Source: Gammaproteobacteria bacterium
GTDB lineage: Bacteria > Gemmatimonadota > Gemmatimonadetes > Longimicrobiales > Gaopeijiaceae
Length of the DNA: 64,000 nt
Direction of reading: 5' to 3'
NCBI GenBank assembly: GCA_028821195.1
Contig: JAPPHB010000015.1
Location: 62,001-126,000, forward strand
Shown in pieces: positions 33,701-41,248 of the stretch (positions are counted from its first letter, which is position 1; each line of letters begins with the position of its first letter). The position numbers were made by a program, and so were the translations under genes. The notes beneath the pieces are model-generated. The model was not told where the DNA came from. It did not search any database and was given only the letters and a program-made list of their open reading frames with translations.

Positions 33701-36258
33701 CCCCCGACGGGGCTGGTCCGTGGTGGCTCGAACCCGCGAACCGGGCTCCGGAAGCGGTGGACGAGATCCCCGCGCAACGGCTTCCGGGACCGGGGAAGGC
33801 GGTGGCCGTGGCCGTGGGGGCGCACTTCACGGATCCGGACGGCGACACGCTGACGTTCGCGGCGTCCAGCGCGGACACGGCTGTTGTCGCGGCGGACGTG
33901 GACGGCGACACGCTGCGCCTGGCGGGCGGCGCGACCGGAGGCGCGGGAACGGTGACGGTGACGGCAACGGACCCGTCAGGGCTGTCGGTTTCGGTTTCGG
34001 TCGCGGTGACGGTGAACCGCGCTCCGGTGCTTTCCGGGGAGATCCCCGCGCAAAGCTGGATTGAGAGAGCGTCCTCGGAGGAAGTGAACGTTTCGGCGCA
34101 CTTCACGGACCCGGACGGGGACGCGCTGACGTTCGCGGCGTCCAGCGCGGACACGGCGGTTGTCCGGGTGTCCTCCAACAGCCGGTGGGACCCCGTGTCG
34201 GGCTGGTGGCTGGCGTTTGAGGCGCTGGCCGTTGGGGAAGCGGCGGTGACGGTGACCGCCCGCGACTCGGACGGCTTGGAGACGCTGGCCGTCTTCGCGG
34301 TGGAAGTGACGGAGAACCACGAACGGGCGGCGCTGGCGGCGCTCTACGAGGCGACGGACGGGCCGAACTGGACGAACAACGAAAACTGGCTGACGGATAC
34401 CCCGCTTGGGGAATGGCACGGGGTGACTGTCGGCGACGATGGGCGGGTGTCTCGGCTAGACCTCGGCGGCAGAATCAGAGCCCCCGACCTCGGCAACGGC
34501 CTGTCCGGCCCGATCCCTCCGGAGTTGGGCAACCTCGCCAGCCTGCGAACGCTGAACCTCGGCGGCAATGCCCTGACCGGCTCGATTCCCCCGGAACTTG
34601 GCAATCTGGCCAGCTTGGAAGAGCTAGACCTCGCTTGGAACCCCCTGACCGGCCCGATCCCCCCGGAGTTGGGCAACCTCGCCAGCCTAGAAGAACTGGA
34701 CCTCCACGGAAACCCCATAGCCCGGTTCTCCGGGTTTCCCGACAGCGGCTTGACCGGCTCGATTCCCCCGGAGTTGGGTAACCTCGCCAGCTTGAAGAAG
34801 CTGACGCTAAGGGCCAACGCCCTGACCGGATCGATTCCCCCGGAACTTGGCAATCTGGCTAGCTTGGAAGAGCTAGACCTCGGTGCCAACGCCATAGACC
34901 CCGTCCCCGGCCTGTCCGGTCCGATCCCGCCGGAATTGGGCAACCTCACCAGCCTGCGAACGCTAGACCTCGACGGCAACGGTCTGACCGGCCCGATCCC
35001 TCCAGAGTTGGGCAACCTCGCCAGCCTGCGGACGCTGAACCTCGGCGGCAACGGCCTGTCCGGCTCGATCCCCCCGGAGCTGGGCAACCTCGCCAGCTTG
35101 GAAGGTTTGAACCTCGCCTCTAACGCCCTGACCGGGCCGATTCCCCCGGAGTTGAGCAACCTCGCCAGCCTGCGAAGGCTGAACTTCGACGGCAACCCAG
35201 GGCTTTGCGTTCCCGACGATCCGCAGCTTCGGACGTGGATGACGGAGAAGGGGTTTAGCGCCTTCCCCTGCTCCGATCCTGCGTCCAGACTGTTGCCCCG
35301 GGCGCTCTTGCGGGCCAACGGTAACGGGCTGTCCTTAGCGCTGCCGGACAGCCTCCGGGACCCGGCGGCGGTGAATGTCTCCGACCTCGGAGTTGTGGCC
35401 GCGACGGTCGCGGACGGCAGGCTTGAACTGGTTCCCCGTGGCATCGGTCGTACCGACGTGGAGCTTGTGCCTTCGGGCGGCGGTTCCCCCGCCGTCGCGG
35501 GTGTGTCGGTGCGGAAGGCCGTCGGAACGTTCGGTATCGACATTGCGATGGTGCAACCCGCCCCGCTCGGTTACGAGGAGACCATGGTGGCAGCGGCGGA
35601 CTGGTGGTCTTCGGTGCTCGACGGAACGGAGTGGGAAGACATCGACCCCGGGTTCTGTGGCGGGTGGACCGGAAGATCCGGGCATTTGGTGGACGACCTT
35701 GTGATCCAAGCCACCGCTGACCCCGGCGGGGTTGGCCTTGCGTCCGCAATAACGTGTCGGCGGCGGCGGGGAGAGCCTACTGAGATATCGTTCTATTATC
35801 CGGCCGTTGGGTTCATTAACGTTAGCCGTCTGGCCGTTGTGGCCGACGTGGATGTCATGAAGCACGAAATCGGGCATGTGCTCGGACTCGCGAGCGCCCT
35901 GAGACCCCTGATGAACGGCCAGTACTTCACCGGCCCCCGTGCCGTGGAGGCGTACCGGGCCGGCGGCGGTGATCCCGGTCTTCCGGGCGTTCCAATCCAT
36001 GTCGGGGGCTTCGACTCGTGCCGATGTCACTGGGACGCCGATCTGGAGTTGATGACCTGGTATTTGAGCCACCCGACTTTGGACGGCCTTTCCCTAGCGG
36101 CGCTGGCCGACGCTGGCTACACGGTCGACATGACGAAGGCGACGCCTTGGCGGGCGCCGGGCAACGCGGCGGCGGCCGCCATGGCCAGGGCGCTCTTCCG
36201 GGACGTGGTGGAGGAGGTTCGGATCGTTCCGGATTCGGTTCCGGAGCCCCAGCGATGA
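33637..36258 (+). CDS. LRR lipoprotein fused to a leishmanolysin-like zinc protease
   Basis: 873 residues from ATG 33637. Lipoprotein Cys16 (LLLAAACSSDVITP) leads to two cadherin-like units (NRAPEAVDEIPAQRLPGPG..., NRAPVLSGEIPAQS...), an LRR cap (ALAALYEATDGPNWTNN) and nine LRRs (GPIPPELGNLASLEELDL). The protease part has HEIGHVLGL (His743, Glu744, His747) and a distant third ligand candidate in CRCHWDADLELMTW (His798). That wide spacing fits M8 leishmanolysin-like enzymes and differs from the cassette 1 protease. It ends LFRDVVEEVRIVPDSVPEPQR, like the 19598 protein. An in-frame extension upstream through the coiled-coil copy is open but lacks support. Confidence 0.83.
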   Translation: MKPYLKLAVLLLAAACSSDVITPDGAGPWWLEPANRAPEAVDEIPAQRLPGPGKAVAVAVGAHFTDPDGDTLTFAASSADTAVVAADVDGDTLRLAGGATGGAGTVTVTATDPSGLSVSVSVAVTVNRAPVLSGEIPAQSWIERASSEEVNVSAHFTDPDGDALTFAASSADTAVVRVSSNSRWDPVSGWWLAFEALAVGEAAVTVTARDSDGLETLAVFAVEVTENHERAALAALYEATDGPNWTNNENWLTDTPLGEWHGVTVGDDGRVSRLDLGGRIRAPDLGNGLSGPIPPELGNLASLRTLNLGGNALTGSIPPELGNLASLEELDLAWNPLTGPIPPELGNLASLEELDLHGNPIARFSGFPDSGLTGSIPPELGNLASLKKLTLRANALTGSIPPELGNLASLEELDLGANAIDPVPGLSGPIPPELGNLTSLRTLDLDGNGLTGPIPPELGNLASLRTLNLGGNGLSGSIPPELGNLASLEGLNLASNALTGPIPPELSNLASLRRLNFDGNPGLCVPDDPQLRTWMTEKGFSAFPCSDPASRLLPRALLRANGNGLSLALPDSLRDPAAVNVSDLGVVAATVADGRLELVPRGIGRTDVELVPSGGGSPAVAGVSVRKAVGTFGIDIAMVQPAPLGYEETMVAAADWWSSVLDGTEWEDIDPGFCGGWTGRSGHLVDDLVIQATADPGGVGLASAITCRRRRGEPTEISFYYPAVGFINVSRLAVVADVDVMKHEIGHVLGLASALRPLMNGQYFTGPRAVEAYRAGGGDPGLPGVPIHVGGFDSCRCHWDADLELMTWYLSHPTLDGLSLAALADAGYTVDMTKATPWRAPGNAAAAAMARALFRDVVEEVRIVPDSVPEPQR

Positions 36259-36603
36259 GCGGCGACCATGGACGGGCGCGGCGCGATCCGGAAACCACTC
36301 CGCACTGGAAGGTTGATGATGGCCCCCAAGCCGATCAGGCAGAAAGAGACCAGTCCTCGTGGAGCGTACTGATCCCTGCGCGACGAGCCGGTCAGTGCCG
36401 GGATCCCTTCTGGATGGCCAGCACGGTGACCGGCCCGATTCCCGGGATCATCTGCCCAGGGCGCAGTCCCGCAGCTTCGACGCTCAGTCCATCGATCCTT
36501 TAGCCCAACTCGTGCTCGAGCTGCGACTGGCGGAAACTCACCGACGGCGCGACCTTTCGTTCGCGCAGATCGTGCAGTCCATCTTCGAGGAGGAATCCGA
36601 ACG
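36259..36603. other. Integrase leader region related to the cassette leaders
   Basis: No complete gene is seen. The last 100 bases are protein-like in one frame (PLAQLVLELRLAETHRRRDLSFAQIVQSIF). They contain GCAGATCGTGC-GTCCATC-CGAGGA, matching the sequence before the short genes of both LRR cassettes (26490 and 33340). Confidence 0.5.
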
Positions 36604-37764
36604 ATGGCACGCACGAGAAGAAGCCGCCGGAGCTACGGCACCGGCGAGTGGGGCCGGAACCGGGTCCGGGTTTTCCCGGATCCCAAGACTGGCATCTTCC
36701 AGATAGAGTGGCGCGAGAACGGTCGAAGACTAAGCCGGTCGCTGAAGCACCGCGATTGGCGGCGCGCGAAGCGGCAGGCGGACGAGTTCGCCGCCGGGTT
36801 CGCTGGCCCGGAGGTCGGAAGCAAGGCGGAAGCCGAGCCCAAGCCGCTCACGCTGGAGACGCTTTTTGACATCTACCGTGAGGAGGTGACGCCCACCAAG
36901 GGCTGGCAGTCGCGGTGCCACGACCGGGCCGCGATGAAGATGTTTCTCGGATTCCTCGGACGGCAGCGAGATCCGGCCACACTGTCCCGGAGGGACTGGG
37001 ACCGCTTCATCCGGGCGCGGCGCGCGGGCAGCATCGGACCGAGCGGGAGGCCGGTGTCTGATCGAACGATCGAACACGATCTCAAGTTCCTGCTGGCGGT
37101 CCTCAACTGGGCCGCGAAATCGAGGGACGAGCACGGAAAACTCCTGCTCGACTCGAATCCGCTGAGAGGCCTCAGGACGCCTAGGGAGAAGAATCCGACG
37201 CGGGTGCTCCTTACACAGGTGGAATACGAAGCCCTGCTCGGGGTGTCGGCGGAGACGGACTGGCGCTTCCGCGTCGCCCTCGTCCTCGCCCACGAGACGG
37301 GACATCGCATCGGGGCCATTCGGCAACTTCGATGGTCCGACATCGGCATGGATTTGAAGACCGTCCGGTGGCGGGGCGAGCACGACAAGTCCGGCCACGA
37401 GCACGTCACACCGCTGACCGACGAAGCGCTCGCGGTCCTCGAAGAGGCGCGGCGAAGGAGCTCTGGCCCGGGAGACCCACCTGTGCTACCTGCGTCCACG
37501 GATCCCTCCACATGCGTCAGCCGCTGGCTGGTCCGTGACTGGTGGCAAAAGGCCGAAACACGCGCCGGGTTGGAGCCGAAGCGTGGCCGGGGCTGGCACT
37601 CACTGAGGCGGAAGTTCGCGTCCGATCTTATGGACGAGCCGCTGAAGGTGCTCTGCGAGCTGGGAGGCTGGAAGACGGCCAAGACGGTGCTCCAGTGCTA
37701 TCAGAAGGCGGACGAAGCTCAGCTTCGAGCGGCGCTTGCCAACCGTCAGAGAGTTGGCGCGTGA
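36604..37764 (+). CDS. int: Tyrosine recombinase/phage integrase
   Basis: 386 residues from ATG 36604 (GAGGAGGAA box upstream). An N-terminal arm-binding-like region (SYGTGEWGRNRVRVFPDPKTGIFQIEWRENG) and a core-binding domain (about residues 80-190) precede the catalytic domain. There the Arg lies in GHRIGAIRQLRW, Lys/His in DKSGHEHVTPL, HSLRRKFASDL supplies His and the second Arg, and Tyr in GGWKTAKTVLQCYQK is the nucleophile. The set is complete. It reads toward tRNA-Leu, whose 5' end carries the right repeat 83 bp downstream, so it is the enzyme expected to insert and, perhaps with help, excise the island. Confidence 0.93.
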   Translation: MARTRRSRRSYGTGEWGRNRVRVFPDPKTGIFQIEWRENGRRLSRSLKHRDWRRAKRQADEFAAGFAGPEVGSKAEAEPKPLTLETLFDIYREEVTPTKGWQSRCHDRAAMKMFLGFLGRQRDPATLSRRDWDRFIRARRAGSIGPSGRPVSDRTIEHDLKFLLAVLNWAAKSRDEHGKLLLDSNPLRGLRTPREKNPTRVLLTQVEYEALLGVSAETDWRFRVALVLAHETGHRIGAIRQLRWSDIGMDLKTVRWRGEHDKSGHEHVTPLTDEALAVLEEARRRSSGPGDPPVLPASTDPSTCVSRWLVRDWWQKAETRAGLEPKRGRGWHSLRRKFASDLMDEPLKVLCELGGWKTAKTVLQCYQKADEAQLRAALANRQRVGA

Positions 37765-37846
37765 CGCAATCAGCGGGAACCAAATGGCTGGAATCCGGCC
37801 AGCCAAACTCGTAAGTTCAATACCCACTGAAAGCTGCCGATCTACG

Positions 37847-37864
37847 ACATCCTGCCGGGATGGC
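37847..37864. repeat. Right attachment-site repeat, overlapping the tRNA-Leu 5' end
   Basis: Exact copy of 13578-13595. Its last 11 bases are the first 11 of the tRNA; its first 7 lie upstream. Integration therefore replaced the sequence upstream of the tRNA, and the promoter must now come from the island. Confidence 0.75.
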
Positions 37865-37936
37865 GGAACGGTAGACGCAGGGGACTTAAAATCCCCCAGG
37901 CTCAGGCCTGTGTGGGTTCGAATCCCACTCCCGGCA
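37854..37936 (+). tRNA. tRNA-Leu (anticodon UAA)
   Basis: Acceptor GCCGGGA (37854-37860) pairs with TCCCGGC (37929-37935), followed by discriminator A 37936. The anticodon stem-loop GGGGA-CTTAAAA-TCCCC gives anticodon TAA. The T arm GTGGG-TTCGAAT-CCCAC is standard and the long variable arm is that of a class II tRNA. CCA is not encoded. The length is 83 bases. Confidence 0.95.
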
Positions 37937-38089
37937 CTCGGTTCGCGGCGGGGCTCATGTCGGTGCCCGATCGAGCCAGCGGGGCGCTGGCGTGAAAAAC
38001 CCGGCGCGAGACGTTACTATGCCCGTCGAACCCCGACAACGAGCTGGAGACGAGACCGTTTCCCAGGAACACAACGGCGAGGAGGCCCC

Positions 38090-39439
38090 ATGTCGCAGAA
38101 GCATCAGTTCAGCCGCAGAACCTTTTTGAGAGGGGCCGGAGCAACGGCGGTTCTCGGCGCGGTGGGGGCTCGGCCGGGCGGCATCGGGGGGGCCGCCGAT
38201 CTCATGGCCTCGACATCCCGGCAGAGCTTCGACTTCGACGAGATCTACGACCGCCGGGGCACCGACTGTACCAAGTGGGACCGGGCCATCGCCGCCTTCG
38301 GCGAGGACATCGAGGTCGGGATGGGCATCGCGGACATGGACTTCCGGGCCGCCCCCTGCATCACCGAGGCGCTCGCCAAGCGCTGTGACCATGAGAACTG
38401 GGGCTATCTGGCCCGGCCCGCCTCCTACACGCAGGCCATCGCCGACTGGAACCACCGGCGCTACGGCCTCGAGGTCGACCCCTCCACCATCGAGCTGACC
38501 ACGGGCGTGCACCCCGGGCTGATCGCAGCCCTGCACGCCTTCTCGCCCCCGGGGTCGCGGGTGCTCATGAACACCCCCACCTACAACGGCTTCTACAGCG
38601 ACCTGCGCTTCACCCGCACGATCGCCGAAGACAGCGAGATGTTCGTGGTGAACGGCCGTTACGAGGTCGACTGGGACGACTTCGAGCGGCGCGCCACCCG
38701 GGTGAACACCTTCCTGCTGTGCAATCCGCAGAACCCCACCGGCAACTGCTGGTCGGAGGAGGATCTGCTGCGCATGGGCGAGATCTGTCTCCGCAACCGG
38801 GTCATCGTGCTCGCCGACGAGATCCACTGCGACTTCGTGACCGCGGACAACAAGTACACGCCCTTCGCGAGCCTGCCCGACAAGGAAATCGTCGACAACA
38901 GCCTCACCTTCAAGGCGGCCAGCAAGACCTTCAGCCTCGCCGCGATGAAGGCCGCCTGGTACTTCTCCACCAACCGCAACCTGATGGCGCGCGCCCGCGC
39001 CTTCACCCGGGCCGACCTGAGCACGCTGGGAATGGAGGCCAACCGGGCCGCGCTCACCGACGGCGACGAGTGGCTCGACCAGCTCCTGGTCTACCTCGAC
39101 GGCAACCACGACCTCGCCGAGTCCTACCTGAAGAACGTCCCCGGCGTGAACTACACCAAGGCCCAGGGCACCTACCTGGCCTGGCTGGACGTGAACGGGC
39201 TGATGGAAAGGGTGGGCGTCCGCGAGAAGGCGGCGGAGGAGAACGAGACCTCCGAGTCCGTGGTCACGCCGGAGCAGATCATGCAGCGCTGGTTCGCCGG
39301 GAACGCCCGGATCTATCTGAATCCCGGGCACTCCTACGGCACCGGCGGCAGCGGCCGCATGCGCATGAACCTGGCCACCTCGCGCGTGCTGGTGAAGAAG
39401 GCGCTCGACAACCTCGGCGAGGCGGTGGCGAACGCCTAG
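38090..39439 (+). CDS. PatB/MalY-type C-S lyase (PLP aminotransferase fold), TAT-exported
   Basis: 449 residues from ATG 38090 (GAGGAGG box upstream). A twin-arginine signal (FSRRTFLRGAGATAVLGAVGA) implies export of the folded protein. The fold-type I PLP domain shows NPQNPTGNCW, VLADEIHCDF and the Schiff-base lysine in ASKTFSLAAMK. This combination is typical of PatB/MalY cystathionine beta-lyases, which split C-S bonds of cystathionine or cysteine conjugates. Export is unusual for this family. A strong hairpin terminator follows. The first chromosomal gene after the island. Confidence 0.85.
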   Translation: MSQKHQFSRRTFLRGAGATAVLGAVGARPGGIGGAADLMASTSRQSFDFDEIYDRRGTDCTKWDRAIAAFGEDIEVGMGIADMDFRAAPCITEALAKRCDHENWGYLARPASYTQAIADWNHRRYGLEVDPSTIELTTGVHPGLIAALHAFSPPGSRVLMNTPTYNGFYSDLRFTRTIAEDSEMFVVNGRYEVDWDDFERRATRVNTFLLCNPQNPTGNCWSEEDLLRMGEICLRNRVIVLADEIHCDFVTADNKYTPFASLPDKEIVDNSLTFKAASKTFSLAAMKAAWYFSTNRNLMARARAFTRADLSTLGMEANRAALTDGDEWLDQLLVYLDGNHDLAESYLKNVPGVNYTKAQGTYLAWLDVNGLMERVGVREKAAEENETSESVVTPEQIMQRWFAGNARIYLNPGHSYGTGGSGRMRMNLATSRVLVKKALDNLGEAVANA

Positions 39440-39482
39440 GGCGACACCGCGGGACGGCCGGGTCTGCCGGCCGAACGCAAGA

Positions 39483-39524
39483 ACGGCGGCGGGTCGCGAT
39501 CACCGGACCCGCCGCCGTCTTGTT
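39483..39524 (+). terminator. Rho-independent-type terminator
   Basis: A 13-bp perfect stem, ACGGCGGCGGGTC (39483-39495) with GACCCGCCGCCGT (39506-39518), encloses a 10-base loop and is followed by CTTGTT. It ends the PatB-like transcript. Confidence 0.75.
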
Positions 39525-39626
39525 CGGAGCTGTGACCTGACGATTACTGTCGTCTACTGTCTATATTACTGGTAATACCGACGCGGCTCTGGTCACTGCT
39601 GGAACCCGGTGGTCGTCAGTTCGTCG

Positions 39627-40937
39627 TCAGGCCGGCAGGCCGTGCCGGATCACGTGCTCCATCGCGTCGCCGAAGCGGTCGAGCTCCTCCAGGGTCGTGT
39701 AGACGCTGGGGGTGATGCGCGAACCGGTGCACTCCTCGTGGCCGATGCCGACCGCGATGATGCGGTGCTCGTTCCAGAGGTACTGATTCAGGGGACCGGG
39801 ATCGACGCCGTCAATCTGGACGTTGGCCAGCCCGCAGGCGAACCCCTCCTTGCGGCTGGTGTGCAGGCGCACCCGGTCGTGCTGCAGGAGCCGGTCCGCC
39901 CAGTAGTCGCGCAGGTAGACCATGCGCGCCTCCTTGCGCGCCCCGCCGATTCCCTGGTGGAAGGTCAGCGCCTCCGCGATGGCCAGGTAGTTCGCCGCCG
40001 GGTGCGTGCCGATCTCCTCGAACTTGCGGATGTCGCTGTCCCTGCTCTCGGGGGCGGCGGTCAGCGGCCACACCTCCGGGATCCTCTCCCGGCGGACGTA
40101 GAGCAGCCCCGTGCCGTGGGGCGCGAACAGCCACTTGTGCAGGGAGGTGGCGTAGAAGTCCACGTCCAGCTCGCCCAGATCGAAGTCGAAGTGGGCGAGC
40201 GCGTGGGCCCCGTCCACCAGCACCGGAATCCCGTGGCGGCGCCCCAGGGCGGTGAGCTCCTTCACCGGCAGGATCTGGCCGGTGAGGTTGATCATGTGGC
40301 AGCACAGGATCATGCGTGTGCGCGGCGTTATGGCTTCCTCGAACAGGCGCACGATCTCGGCGGGATCCTCGGCAGGCACGGGAATGCGGATCTGCTTCAG
40401 GACGATGCCGTGGCGCCGCTCCCGCTGCCGGAAGGTGGTGATCATGCGCCCGTAGTCCTGGGTCGTGGTCAGGACTTCGTCGCCCGGCTGCAGGTCGAAG
40501 CCATGCTGCAGGATCTGCAGACCCTCCGACGCGTTTCGCGTCAGGGCGATCTCCTCCGCATCCACGCCCCACTCGCGCGCCAGGCGCGCGCGCACCGTCT
40601 CCCGCTGCGGCTCGAGAATCTGCCACATCGTGTAGGTGGGCGCCTCGTTGGAGTAGTCGAGGTAGCGCTTCATCGCCTCCTGCACCCAGCGCGGCGAGGG
40701 GCTCACCCCTCCGTTGTTCAGGTTGATGAGGCTCCGGTCCACGGTGAACGCGCGTGCAACCTCGACCCAGAAGTCCTCGTCGCGCGCGACCTGCGCGGGT
40801 GTCCCGGACCAGTTGCCCAGGTCGTCAGCGACCTTGCGGGCGTCCGCGGAAAGGCGGGTGGGCAACAGGGGGAGTCCGGCGGCGGCCACGGCGGGCACGG
40901 CCATGGAACCGAGAAACTGGCGGCGACTGGGCATCAT
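39627..40937 (-). CDS. Class V aminotransferase family protein, TAT-exported
   Basis: 436 residues from ATG 40937 (AGGAGA box; a second ATG follows directly). The start MMPSRRQFLGSMAVPAVAAAG is a twin-arginine signal. The fold matches class V aminotransferases and cysteine-desulfurase relatives: LTRNASEGLQIL, VDGAHALAHFDFDL and the lysine in SLHKWLFAPHGTG that binds PLP. The closest type is the isopenicillin N epimerase-like subgroup; no cysteine-desulfurase loop is evident. It is oriented away from the PatB-like gene. The substrate is unknown. Confidence 0.85.
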   Translation of the reverse strand: MMPSRRQFLGSMAVPAVAAAGLPLLPTRLSADARKVADDLGNWSGTPAQVARDEDFWVEVARAFTVDRSLINLNNGGVSPSPRWVQEAMKRYLDYSNEAPTYTMWQILEPQRETVRARLAREWGVDAEEIALTRNASEGLQILQHGFDLQPGDEVLTTTQDYGRMITTFRQRERRHGIVLKQIRIPVPAEDPAEIVRLFEEAITPRTRMILCCHMINLTGQILPVKELTALGRRHGIPVLVDGAHALAHFDFDLGELDVDFYATSLHKWLFAPHGTGLLYVRRERIPEVWPLTAAPESRDSDIRKFEEIGTHPAANYLAIAEALTFHQGIGGARKEARMVYLRDYWADRLLQHDRVRLHTSRKEGFACGLANVQIDGVDPGPLNQYLWNEHRIIAVGIGHEECTGSRITPSVYTTLEELDRFGDAMEHVIRHGLPA

Positions 40938-41248
40938 CGGGTCTCTCCTGCAGAGGATGGTGGCTCGCTCCGTTGCAGGCACGATACGACGAGCGGGATC
41001 GAATGTCACCTGCCCGTGGAGGCAGCCGGCCGGCGGCAGGGGGGCGACCTCACGTGTGGAGGGATGCGTGCCTTGCGCGTCTCCCCGGACGTCCCCGCAA
41101 CCGGGAACATTTCGTCGGTGGACGGGCTATTCCGGCGTCGTCTCCGTGCTTTCGGAGCTCATCCAGTCCAACGCGGCCCATCCCTCGAAAACCTCGCCCG
41201 CCCCGCGCGGCGCCGGGCAACCAAGGCATGAACAGGAAGAGGATTGCG

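Larger units (their letters stand above)
13578..37864. mobile_element. Genomic island integrated at tRNA-Leu(UAA)
   Basis: About 24.3 kb is bounded by an 18-bp perfect direct repeat. A tyrosine integrase sits at the right end, 83 bp from the repeat. Contents fit an integrated element: TnpB, a toxin-antitoxin pair, phage-type small proteins, paralogous LRR lipoproteins and many gene fragments. Gene density drops, and the tight coupled operons of the flanks stop exactly at the repeats. No conjugation or capsid genes are recognisable, so it is probably mobilised by helpers or is a degraded element. The 9-mer taagttcaa lies just inside both ends (13633 and 37812) and might be an integrase arm site, which is weak evidence. 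Confidence 0.75.

Noticed and set aside
39569-39580. ATTACTGGTAAT palindrome upstream of the convergent gene end
   Set aside because: Short arms with no second copy or adjacent gene start; likely chance.
40754-41248. N-terminal extension of the TonB receptor to 904 residues
   Set aside because: The extension is arginine/proline-rich and precedes a clear signal peptide; starts at 41228/41249 with a ribosome-binding site fit better.
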